Of a stretch of DNA of 64,000 nucleotides, positions 19,213 through 28,000 are shown one piece after another. The DNA comes from Propionibacterium sp. oral taxon 192 str. F0372 (GTDB lineage: Bacteria > Actinomycetota > Actinomycetes > Propionibacteriales > Propionibacteriaceae). Each line of letters starts with the position of its first letter. Position 1 is the first letter of the stretch. Both the position numbers and the translations under genes were made by a program. The DNA lies in assembly GCF_000413315.1 (NCBI RefSeq), contig NZ_KE340298.1, positions 124,001 through 188,000 of the forward strand, read 5' to 3'. The notes beneath the pieces are model-generated. The model had not been told where the DNA came from, did no database searches, and saw nothing but the letters and a program-made list of their open reading frames with translations.

Positions 19213-20390
19213 CGCGGCACCTGGTCACTCGTCGGATCCTTGGCAATCAGAGCCATAACCTCAGTCGCCTCTGACACAGTGGACACCTTGACCACCGGAA
19301 CCTTGACGTTCAGCCCTCCGAGATCGCCACAATTCCCGACAGGCACCAGCACCGCCTGAGCCCCGGCCCTAGCAGAGGCGACCACCACCTGTCGCACATT
19401 GGTCACCTGTCCCACCTCGCCGGATGGCTGTACGGTGCCGATGGCCGCAACCCGGCGGTCCCCAGCCAAGGTGCCGTCGGTCACCTTGTCGTAGACAGCG
19501 AGGGCTACCGGAAGCCCCGCCGAGGCCCCAGCAAGTGCCGGGTCCAGGTTGACCTCCACCTCCAGGTCATACTGGTAGGAATTGCCCACCTCGACGCCGA
19601 GCCTTGACTGGGCCGGGTCATCTTGGGCGGCGACCGTGACCACCTGTACCTCCAGGGGAACCCCCGCCCGGAGCAGGTTAATCCGCAGCGTGGTACCGGG
19701 GGACATCTGGGATATGATCGTCATGACGTCGTTGCGAGTGGCCACCACCGAGGAGTTGATCGCGGTGATCAGGTCTCCGGTCTGCAGTTTTCCGTAGGCC
19801 GGTCCAGAGCTTGCCACCGAGGTGACTGCGGGCAAAGGCCGCACATCACGACCCGCAGCCACCAGCCCGGCGACAATGGCATTGCCCTGAGCACCTTCCA
19901 GACCGGTAGTGATATTCGCTTGCTGGCCAGACGTGGGACGACTGAAGGCGTAGACCGATTCACGCACCACCACCGTCGAACTCGGATCGAGCAGCGCACC
20001 CAAGCCATGGAACAGGTTCACGTTCCTGTCCTGGGGGCTCACCTCGGCCAGCGGCAGGTCGATGCTGCCAGTGGTCGTGACCGCTGGCGCGCCGGTGATC
20101 CTAATCCTGGGGGTTGACTCTGAGTAGCCGAGCATGTCAACGGTTGACCCGGGCGAGATGGTCACATAGGGAACCGGCATCACGGCAAGACAGATCAGCC
20201 CAAACAGCAGCGCACCCGCTGAGACCACGAAGGAACGCATGGTTTGCGAGGCGGGTATGAGGTTTCGTGTCCGGGGGATGGTGGACCCCAATGACTGGCT
20301 GCCTGCCCGTAATCGCACAGACGAACGAGACCCCTGCCCCGCTTCGCTATGGGCGGCCGAGGGGTTGTTCGTTCCGACAGGTCTATCCAT
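19206..20390 (-). CDS. PDZ and Lon-type (S16) membrane protein, catalytic lysine missing
   Basis: This 394-residue protein resembles the YlbL/Rv3194c type: a cytoplasmic N-terminus, one membrane helix at about residues 55-75 (F-V-V-S-A-G-A-L-L-F-G-L-I-C-L-A-V-M), a PDZ domain in the middle (G-P-A-Y-G-K-L-Q-T-G-D-L-I-T-A-I-N) and a C-terminal Lon peptidase domain. The nucleophile serine remains in A-G-A-S-A-G-L-P-V-A-L. The family lysine, in G-G-I-x-Q-K-hydrophobic, is absent: the aligned stretch reads V-T-N-V-R-Q-V-V-V-A-S, with Val in the Lys position. It may therefore act as a non-proteolytic scaffold. The ATG at 20390 was chosen; ATG 20228-20240 region would begin at the helix. It heads the operon with the PPA1309 and UPF0182 genes. 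Confidence 0.85.
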   Translation of the reverse strand: MDRPVGTNNPSAAHSEAGQGSRSSVRLRAGSQSLGSTIPRTRNLIPASQTMRSFVVSAGALLFGLICLAVMPVPYVTISPGSTVDMLGYSESTPRIRITGAPAVTTTGSIDLPLAEVSPQDRNVNLFHGLGALLDPSSTVVVRESVYAFSRPTSGQQANITTGLEGAQGNAIVAGLVAAGRDVRPLPAVTSVASSGPAYGKLQTGDLITAINSSVVATRNDVMTIISQMSPGTTLRINLLRAGVPLEVQVVTVAAQDDPAQSRLGVEVGNSYQYDLEVEVNLDPALAGASAGLPVALAVYDKVTDGTLAGDRRVAAIGTVQPSGEVGQVTNVRQVVVASARAGAQAVLVPVGNCGDLGGLNVKVPVVKVSTVSEATEVMALIAKDPTSDQVPRC

Positions 20391-20506
20391 CGTCACCAAC
20401 ACTAGCGGCTACCCGGACTCGAACCGCCCGAGTTAGGTGGCGTCGTGCACGAAACTTGCATTGCTGGGCAACAATGGAAAGGCAACGATGGAATTGGTGG
20501 TGCGAG

Positions 20507-21853
20507 ATGAACGATGAGCGGGACCCCAACGACCCGATGGCCCGTTGGTTCGCCCAGTTCGGGGGCGACGGTAAAAACTTCGACCTGCAGCAGATGCTGG
20601 ACCAGTTACGCAGCGCCTTGGGGTCGGTTGGTGCCACACAACTGCCCACCGTCGACTGGTCCCAGACCACTTCTTTGGCTCACGCAGCCCTACTGGCCAA
20701 GGCATCCGACCCCGATCCAACGATTGCGGACGATCGCGCAGTGGCCGACGCACACCGTCTGGCCTCTGCATGGCTCGACGAATTCGTCGCCTTCGAACCG
20801 CTCTCCACCCCGCCTGCCGCTTGGTCTCGGTCGACATGGATAGAACAAACTTCCGCCGGGTGGCAGTCAATCGCCGAGCCCATCGTCAACCGTATCGCCG
20901 ACGCCATGGCCGATTCCTTCGGCGCTCAGTTCCAGATGGGTGAAGGAACCCCGGTGGAATTCGAGCAGTTCGGTTCGATGCTCACCCCGATTCTCCGGGC
21001 CTCTGCCGCCCAGATGTACTCCGTTCAGGTGTCCAAGGCGATCAGCATCATCGCCACCCAATTGCTTTCCGGGGCTGAGTTAGGGCTGCAATTACTGTCG
21101 AAGCCTCAAGTCGTCATGCTGCCCGCTAACATTGCAGCCTTTGGCGAGGATCTCGGGGTCAGCGAGCAAGAGTTGCTGCTCTACCTGACCTTGCGTGAGG
21201 AAGCACGCCAGCGGCTCTTCGCTCAGGTGCCGTGGCTAGGCCCACAACTGATCTCCCTGCTGGCGCAGTACACCAGTCAGATCACCATCGATCTGTCAGA
21301 CATCACCGATTCGGTGGATGTCGACGACCTCCAAGGCTTGGAGCCAGAGCAACTATCGGCTCTCAGCGAGGATCTCCAGGAGCAGCTCTTCGCTCCCGCA
21401 TGCACCGCTCAACAGGCCGACGTTCTCATCCGGATGGAGACCCTTTTGGATCTCATTGAGGGCTGGGTAGATGCGACAGCAGGAGCCGCAGCCACCAAGT
21501 GGCTGCCCCATGTAGCGACCATGTTGGATGAGACGATCAGACGTCGCCGGGTCACCTCCTACCCGGCAGATGCTTTCCTGTCTGCCATGCTGGGCCTCGA
21601 CATGCGCCCAGAACGTTTCCGTGAGGCGACAGCTCTGTGGCGCATGCTGGAGGCCGAACGAGGAATCGAGGCCCGCGATAAGTTGTGGTCACATCCGGAT
21701 CTTCTTCCGGGCAGCGCAGAACTCGAGGATCCCAGTGAGTTACTGGGGACCGCCCCCGGGGGTGGCGTGGAACCTGACGAGATCGACATCGCATTGGAGA
21801 AGCTGCTCGCCGAAGAGGATCGTCACAACGAGGAGGGCCCTAAACCCGACTGA
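20507..21853 (+). CDS. Zincin_2 family protein (DUF2342) with degenerate metal site
   Basis: This 448-residue protein belongs to the actinobacterial zinc-dependent metalloprotease-like family (Zincin_2, Rv3195-like). Family features are the N-terminal D-P-N-D-P-M-A-R-W-F-A-Q-F-G, the helical core with T-P-I-L-R-A-S-A-A-Q-M-Y, and L-Y-L-T-L-R-E-E-A-R-Q-R-L-F-A-Q-V-P-W-L. That last stretch replaces the HExxH helix: both histidine positions are arginine. The C-terminal W-L-P-H-V-A-T-M-L-D-E and R-R-R-V-T-S-Y-P-A are retained. The ATG at 20507 was chosen for the family start. It is divergent from the Lon-like gene, sharing a 116-base intergenic region, a pairing also known in other actinobacteria. 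Confidence 0.85.
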   Translation: MNDERDPNDPMARWFAQFGGDGKNFDLQQMLDQLRSALGSVGATQLPTVDWSQTTSLAHAALLAKASDPDPTIADDRAVADAHRLASAWLDEFVAFEPLSTPPAAWSRSTWIEQTSAGWQSIAEPIVNRIADAMADSFGAQFQMGEGTPVEFEQFGSMLTPILRASAAQMYSVQVSKAISIIATQLLSGAELGLQLLSKPQVVMLPANIAAFGEDLGVSEQELLLYLTLREEARQRLFAQVPWLGPQLISLLAQYTSQITIDLSDITDSVDVDDLQGLEPEQLSALSEDLQEQLFAPACTAQQADVLIRMETLLDLIEGWVDATAGAAATKWLPHVATMLDETIRRRRVTSYPADAFLSAMLGLDMRPERFREATALWRMLEAERGIEARDKLWSHPDLLPGSAELEDPSELLGTAPGGGVEPDEIDIALEKLLAEEDRHNEEGPKPD

Positions 21854-21858
21854 ACGGA

Positions 21859-22384
21859 TCAACCCATCCGATCGATCCACTGGTTGCCCGCCGACCATCC
21901 GGCAAGGTAGGCCTCTGCTCGTTGCCGGTTCGGATCCGCATCAAGCAGCCGCTGGAATTCTGGGCCGTGACAAGATTCGTGCAGGTGCACCAGTTCATGC
22001 AGTAGGACGTGGTCGACCACCCACGATGGCATCGACTGCAGTCGATGCGACAGCCTGATCTCCCCGGTGTCGGTGGAGCATGAGGCCCATCTGCGATTCA
22101 TATTGGTTACCCAACGCACCGAAGTCGGACGAAGTCGGACGCAGTTGGGTTCCGGTGGCCCCGTCGAGATGGATGGCGGCCAGTTGCCCAGCACGTTCCA
22201 GTAGGTCAGGGGCGGATGCCCGAGTATTTTTACGAGCCAGTTTGCGCACCATCCGCTCCACCCAGTCGCGTTCCTCACGAACGTTTAGGCCAGCAGGAAC
22301 AAACACGACGATGCGCCCCTGCTCGATCCGTGCCGAGACACTGCGCCGACGGCCTGTCGATCGTCGCACCTCAATTCCGTCCAT
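21859..22384 (-). pseudogene. YgjP/SprT-like metallopeptidase (DUF45), frameshifted
   Basis: The gene encodes a YgjP-type (M48-related) metal-dependent hydrolase split over two frames. The first part runs from ATG 22384: V-R-R-S-T-G-R-R-R-S-V-S-A, then I-V-V-F-V-P-A-G-L and W-V-E-R-M-V-R-K-L. The second part carries R-W-A-S-C-S-T-D-T-G-E-I-R-L-S and the zinc motif H-E-L-V-H in L-L-H-E-L-V-H-L, followed by H-G-P-E-F. The break is at an exact tandem duplication of GAAGTCGGAC (22121-22140). Removing one copy restores T-Q-L-R-P-T-S-V-R-W-V-T-N-M-N-R-R-W-A. It is either a recent pseudogene, a reversible slippage switch or a sequencing/assembly error. It lies 5 bases from the convergent Zincin_2 gene. 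Confidence 0.88.
22121..22140. repeat. Exact 10-bp tandem duplication inside YgjP-like gene
   Basis: GAAGTCGGAC occurs twice in direct succession (22121-22130 and 22131-22140). Ten bases is not a multiple of three, so the second copy shifts the reading frame of the metallopeptidase. One copy gives a continuous family-like protein. Confidence 0.95.
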
Positions 22385-22811
22385 CCCCGCGCGAAAATTG
22401 CCCGCCACGATGTTCTCGCTGGTCCGATGGCCATGACGACGCCCCGCCACGCCTGATCCACCTCCAATCCACACGAACCCTACCCGGCGGCCACGCCGGA
22501 ATCCTTGACTCACCCGCAGGCGCAGAGCTAAGTTTCCTGGTGTCCCCCGGTCGAGGCAAGCACGCAGGGGAAGGCGTTGCCAGGCATCGACCGGGGGATT
22601 CCATGGGAGCAAACCCCACGGATGTCAACAAGAATGCGGGTCGAAAGGTCGGGCGTACACGTCTCGATCCGGGGTTTTTCGTCGCGACACGGGGAAATAC
22701 ATCGTCAACGTCACCGGATTTCTGGGTCCCGATGGGTAGAGTTCGACCGTGCTCGGTACCAACGCAGCGGTCCCGGCACAGACCCACTTGGTCTACGACA
22801 AGGAGAAGACT
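22385..22811. other. 427-bp gap upstream of DUF5679 gene; possible structured RNA
   Basis: No convincing coding region lies here. It holds a long imperfect hairpin. TCCCCCGGTCGA at 22543-22554 pairs perfectly with 22587-22598. Inside it GGCAA (22555-22559) pairs with TTGCC (22577-22581), leaving a 17-base apical loop and a 5-base bulge. About 75 bases later, GGGTCGA and TCGATCC form a weaker stem before GGGG and a T5 run near 22675. Read on the plus strand this could be a small RNA ending in a terminator, or a leader for the downstream gene. I do not recognise a named RNA family. Confidence 0.35.
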
Positions 22812-22973
22812 GTGGCTGAGGAAACCTATGAAGGTGAGTTCTACTGCGTGAAGTGCAAGGACAAGCGCTCCGCCAAGGGAAATATCGTCGTGAACGACCG
22901 CGGCACCAAGATGGCCAAAGCGAAGTGCCCCAAGTGCGGCACCAACCTGAACCGCATTCTCGGCAAGGCCTGA
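22812..22973 (+). CDS. Small zinc-ribbon protein, DUF5679
   Basis: This 53-residue protein matches the actinobacterial DUF5679 family. Two CxxC pairs make a zinc ribbon: C-V-K-C near residue 12 and C-P-K-C near residue 39. K-D-K-R-S-A and the C-terminal C-G-T-N-L-N-R-I-L-G-K-A are family-typical. A GTG start at 22812 is chosen because AAGGAGAA lies directly upstream; a longer reading from 22749 would add a tail with no family match. A strong intrinsic terminator follows 27 bases after the stop, so it is a single-gene unit. The function is unknown; nucleic acid or protein binding is likely from the ribbon. Confidence 0.88.
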   Translation: MAEETYEGEFYCVKCKDKRSAKGNIVVNDRGTKMAKAKCPKCGTNLNRILGKA

Positions 22974-22996
22974 TCTGGCCGGAGTCTCCACCAATG

Positions 22997-23039
22997 GTGG
23001 ATGGGGTGACCAGTTCCTTGGTCACCCCATTGTGTTTTT
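22997..23039 (+). terminator. Intrinsic terminator after DUF5679 gene
   Basis: An 11-bp perfect stem (ATGGGGTGACC at 23001-23011, complement at 23020-23030) with an 8-base loop is followed by TGTGTTTTT. It is the clearest intrinsic terminator in the window. Confidence 0.93.
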
Positions 23040-23139
23040 CTAGTTCATCGGATCCTCTCCGGAGCAACCCACCCCGGGAGTCAATCTCATTGTTCGAAGA
23101 GCCGGGGAACCCGGGAACAAGCCTCATTCTTGTTCCGGC

Positions 23140-24942
23140 TCATTGTTCGATGCTGAGCAACCTCAACAGCTCATCTCCGTAACGTTCGAGTTTAGCCACC
23201 CCAATCCCAGGGACCTTGAGAAACTCTGCCCGGGATGCGGGTCGTTGTTCTGCGATGGCTCGCAGGGTTGAATCAGTGAATACCACGAAAGCAGGCATCG
23301 AAGCGGCCGCCGCCGTACGGGAACGCCAGGCACGCAATTGCTCGAAAAGCTGCTCATCAGCACTCACCTCACAACCCAAATGGCGCCCGAGTTTGATCTC
23401 CTCGGCCAGCGACAGATGCTCACCGCATACCCGGCAGCCGGGGCTCCTGCGCTTCGACGGGCGCATCGGGCGTTCTCGTCTGCTCTCTCCCCCGCATCCG
23501 ACCCCAACCAGACCGGCCCGTCGCAGGTATCGCGACGGTGTCCTGTTCCCTCGCCCATGGGCCCCGCCTGTCGCCCAGGAGATCCTGAGCGTGGTTCTTG
23601 CCCTGGTGAGTGCCACATACAACAGACGTCGTTCCTCGGCCAGCTCGGCGGGAGTGGTAGCTGCCATGAAGGGCACTAGCCCCTCGCTCACCCCGATGAC
23701 AGCCACCGCCTCCCACTCCAGGCCCTTGGCCGCATGCATGGTGGACAGCGTCACCCCGGTCTTCGCAAATCCCTGGTCTCCTAGCGAACGGGTCTGGTCA
23801 ATCGCCGGAGCTCGTACCCGGTGAGGGATGTTCGTGGAATCCAAGGCTTCGATGATGGCTTCGGCCTGGGAGTTAATCCGGTAAAGGACACCTATCTGCT
23901 CCCAGTCGTACTCCTCGTGCGCCATCTTGAGCCAGCCCACTAGTTCTTTGATCTCAGCGGCCTCATCGATTGCTGGGACCACCGCGACCCGTGGGCCCTG
24001 TTCCCTGGTGGGCACCAAGGCCGAACGTGCTGGAACGAGCCCGTTAGCTACTGCCAGGATCTGCGGGGTCGAACGATAGTTGTGGTTCATGCGCAGGACG
24101 AGGGCACCGGGATGTTCCCGCTCGAAATCCAGCAGATAGGCAGGTTGGGCCCCAGCGAAAGTGTGGATCGCCTGGTTCACGTCACCGACCACGCAGACAT
24201 CGCGGCAAGGCCCCATCCACAGCTCAAGCAGGCTGCGTTGCACCGGGGAGACATCCTGGTATTCGTCCACGGTGAAGTGCTGGTACTGACCGCGCACCTG
24301 AGACAACACATCGGGGTGGGCCCGCAACATGCCGATAGCGCACAGCAGGATATCGTCGAAGTCAATCACCCCACGACGCCGCTTTACCTGCTCGTAGCGG
24401 GCAAGTACCGGTGCCACGCTATCAAGCTCCAATCCGTTAACCTCCCGGTGGGCATCGGCGGCGACCTCCAGATAGTTCTCCGGGGAGACATTCGACACCT
24501 TCGCCCAGGAGATCTCCTGGGCCAGTTCACGCAACAAGGATGTGTCCAGCACCGGAACGACTCCGCGGGCGGCCTCGGCAATCATGGATAAATTGCCGCT
24601 GGCCACCTCGGGCAGTGGGCTGCCTTCAACCGTGGACCAGAAGTAGCGGAGCTGGCGCAGGGCTGCTGCATGGAAGGTACGCGCCTGCACCCCGGGAATA
24701 CCGAGCCGACGCAGCCGATGAGCCAACTCAGTGGCCGCCTTGTTGGTGAAGGTCACCGCCAAGGTCTGGTTGGCTGCGATCTGCTTGGTCGCCACCCGGT
24801 AAGCGATACGGTGGGTGATCGCCCTGGTCTTGCCGGTGCCCGCACCGGCAAGCACGGCTAACGGCCCGCTCGGCGCCATAACAACGGCCCGCTGCTGATC
24901 GTCCAACCCGGCTAAGATTCGGTCCACATCACTCACGGCCAT
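23140..24942 (-). CDS. uvrD2: UvrD2-type SF1 DNA helicase with HRDC domain, 2B subdomain missing
   Basis: This 600-residue superfamily 1A helicase has Walker A A-G-A-G-T-G-K-T at about 33-40, motif II V-D-E-Y-Q-D near 226-230, motif III G-D-V-N-Q-A-I, motif IV N-Y-R-S, motif V M-H-A-A-K-G-L-E-W near 402-410 and motif VI V-A-L-T-R-A-R. A zinc-type cluster (C-R-V-C, then R-H-L-G-C) and a C-terminal HRDC domain mark it as UvrD2. Only about 20 residues lie between I-P-H-R-V-R and motif V, where relatives have about 100 (the 2B subdomain). Mycobacterial UvrD2 is about 700 residues. No good ribosome site precedes ATG 24942. recC diverges 100 bases away. Confidence 0.9.
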   Translation of the reverse strand: MAVSDVDRILAGLDDQQRAVVMAPSGPLAVLAGAGTGKTRAITHRIAYRVATKQIAANQTLAVTFTNKAATELAHRLRRLGIPGVQARTFHAAALRQLRYFWSTVEGSPLPEVASGNLSMIAEAARGVVPVLDTSLLRELAQEISWAKVSNVSPENYLEVAADAHREVNGLELDSVAPVLARYEQVKRRRGVIDFDDILLCAIGMLRAHPDVLSQVRGQYQHFTVDEYQDVSPVQRSLLELWMGPCRDVCVVGDVNQAIHTFAGAQPAYLLDFEREHPGALVLRMNHNYRSTPQILAVANGLVPARSALVPTREQGPRVAVVPAIDEAAEIKELVGWLKMAHEEYDWEQIGVLYRINSQAEAIIEALDSTNIPHRVRAPAIDQTRSLGDQGFAKTGVTLSTMHAAKGLEWEAVAVIGVSEGLVPFMAATTPAELAEERRLLYVALTRARTTLRISWATGGAHGRGNRTPSRYLRRAGLVGVGCGGESRRERPMRPSKRRSPGCRVCGEHLSLAEEIKLGRHLGCEVSADEQLFEQLRAWRSRTAAAASMPAFVVFTDSTLRAIAEQRPASRAEFLKVPGIGVAKLERYGDELLRLLSIEQ

Positions 24943-25041
24943 CACTGTAGGGGGCGGCCCCGACGGATCTCACACGGCCACGACGGGTAGCTGTGTCGGT
25001 CCCGCTCGATAAGGTGGTATCCACGAGTGAGGGAGGCTGCC

Positions 25042-28000
25042 GTGCGCGCGACAACGAGGACCACCTGCGTGGCGGTGCGTGCCTGTTCGTCGTGGTATTC
25101 ACTCACCACCGGGGTTGCCGAGTTGCTCCATAGTAATCCCCCGCCAGTCTTCGAATCTGATTTGGTGATAGTGCCCTCCGGTGCCCATCAGCGACATCTC
25201 ACCCAGTTTCTGGCCGCGGCCACAAACGGGCCGGGCATCTGCACCGGCGTCGATTTTTGCGTCTGGGCAGGGCTTCGAGCCCGGCTGCTGGATGCCTGCG
25301 GTCTCAGCGAACCATGGGCCGGTAAGGGGCTAGATGTCGCGATTCTTGAGGCCATCACCAGCAGCGACGACAAAACAACCGAGATCCTGCGTCGGCACTT
25401 GGGCCACAACCGTCCTGGAAGGGCCGGTCAACTCGGTCACCGCATCGCCCGGCTGTTCAATGACTACATCCGTCATGCCCCCGCAATGGTTGCTGCTTGG
25501 TCCAGAGGCGAGGAGACCGGACCCAAGAACACCGCGCTAGACAGCCGCGATCTGTGGCAACCGACCCTGTGGCGCCAACTCGTCGCCACGAGCGGAACAG
25601 ACCTCGTGCAGTTGAACAACCATCTGCTGACTATGGTGTATGAAGGCCTAGCGACCGGGATTCCCGCCCGTGTGGTGGCGGTCGCCATCGACGATCCCCT
25701 GCCCAGCGACTTGGAACTGCTCGACGCCTTGGCCGCTCACCACGAGGTGCATCTGTTCGTCCACCGCCCCATCATGCACGGTTCTGGTTCTCACTTGGTC
25801 AACCAGCTGAATCACCGGACGCTGTCCTCAGATCCACTTGCCACGCCATTTCCCGAATCCTCCGGCACATGGTTGAACCGGGTACAGTCGGCAATCCGTG
25901 CCAACACCACGCCACTCCAGATCACACACGACACCACCATCCAGATCCACGCCTGCCACGGACCAAATCGCCAGGTCGAGGTACTGCGCGAGATCCTGTG
26001 TACCTTATTCAGTGATGATCCGAGTCTGCAGCCGCGTGACGTGGTCGTTCTGTGCCCAGATCCGGTGACCTTCGCCCCCTTAGTTGCGGCATGTTTCCAA
26101 CTCGACTCCGACTCCGGTGCCATGCACCCGGCTGCCCGCTTGCGAGTACAGTTGTCCGCAGGATCACTGAGCCGATTTAACCCCGTTCTCGGATTACTCA
26201 TCACGCTGTTCTCCCTGCTTGATGGGCGTGCCACCGCGGATGAATTGCTTGCCTTGTGCCAGTCAGCCCCAGTAGCCAAGGCATTCGGTTTCGGGGCCGA
26301 GGAGCTCGATTCGCTGTCCCATCTGATCGCAGATGCCCAGATCCGGTGGGGTGTAGACCCGGCCCACCGACACCGCAACGGAGTCGAGGTACTGTCATCG
26401 ACATGGCTGGCCGGGGTAGAGCGGATGCTGGTGTCCATTGCCCTGGATCCGCTGCCACCGGTTTCCCTGCGCACCGTCACCCCACTAACTCATTTCGACG
26501 AACCCGATACCGCCTTGGTTGGGCGTCTCGCCGAATTGGTCTCCCGCATCCGCAAGATCCTGGGTGGATTCGCCATCCCCGCAACCGCCCCAGTATGGGC
26601 TGATCGGTTAGGCGAAGCGATCGACCTGCTCGCCGCTACCGACTTCGATGACCGCTGGCAAGTACAGGAAGTGCTAAATCATCTGGCGGATCTTCGCCAT
26701 CAGACCCAGAACTCCTCCGCCATACTGACTGCCCGTGACGTCGTTGGTTGGTGCGAACAGTGGCAGGAATCTGGGCGGGGACGCCCCAACCATGCCAACG
26801 GTTCGCTGCTCGTCACTTCCCTAGACGATTTGGCCTGCGTGGAGCACCGAGTGGTGTGTGTTCTCGGCCTAGAAGACACCACCTTCCCTGGCAGCGACCC
26901 AGTGGATGGCGACGACCTGCTGGCTCGTGGGGCCGACCACCGTCACTGGACGAAAGTGACTCGTTCCCGCCACCAGCAACGATTGCTCGATGCCCTATTG
27001 GCGGCCCAGGATCGTTTCATTATCATCACCCAAGGTGCCGACGAGTTGACTGGTCGACGGCTGCCGATGCCCGTATGCCTGGCCGAGTTGCTGGACGCCA
27101 TCTCCCCCGCAGTCAGCATCCGTTCATGGGAGCCCGCGGCCGATGAATTCGTTCGCTGGCACCCGCTGCACTCACATAACTGCAACAATTTCCTCATCGA
27201 CTCCCCATTCAGCCACGATCTCCAGGCTCTCGACGGGGCCAAGGCATTACAGCTTCCCGCGGTGGCCGACGAACCCCGGTGGCGTCTGCTCCACTGCAGG
27301 GCAACCGAGGAAAGTACCTCTCGCCAGGTGACCCTTGATGAGCTAATCACTTTCTTCATCGACCCAGCGAGAGAACTACTGCGCACTGCTTGCGGCACCA
27401 CTTGGTCGGGTTTCGACGACAGCCTTCCTGAGAACCTGCCAATTGCCTTGGATCAGCGGCAGGCTTGGTCTGTCGGGGAGGAGATCTTCCGCATGGTTCT
27501 CCAGGGAGCCGACCCCGCCTGCGCAGCCCAAGTGGCTTGGCTTAGTGGTCGAGTGCTTCCCGGGCCATTGGGTCAGCAAGTGGTCTCCGAGCAGTTGGAG
27601 GTCGCGACCCGGGTGGCTGCCACGGTGCGTGCCGGTCTGGGTGAGTTGACGATGATCGACTGCTCGCTGGATCTGGGCCAGGTCGTCCTGACCGGTTCGG
27701 TGCCTGTTCATGGAGGCCGGGTAGTCGTGTCGCGGTTCGGTCATCTCAAGCCAGATGACGCGCTACGGGCTTGGCTGAAGCTGTGTCTGGTGAATGCCTG
27801 TCACGGGGTGCAAACAATCGATGGCGCGCTATTGCTGGGCAAGCGCTCCAAGTCGTTGCGTTGTCCCGATCCGGACCAAGCCACAACGATCCTGCGCGGG
27901 CTGGTCCGGTTGCGCGCCGAGGGACTGACTCGGGTGCTACCCCTGCCACTGCGAACGGCCGCTGCCTACTGCAATGTGCTGACCTTCGAACGTGGCCAGC

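Noticed and set aside
20400-20440. A tRNA-like T-loop (GGTTCGAGTCC on the minus strand)
   Set aside because: Only three of five T-stem pairs form, and no matching acceptor strand or anticodon arm lies within 80 bases. It overlaps the start region of the Lon-like gene.
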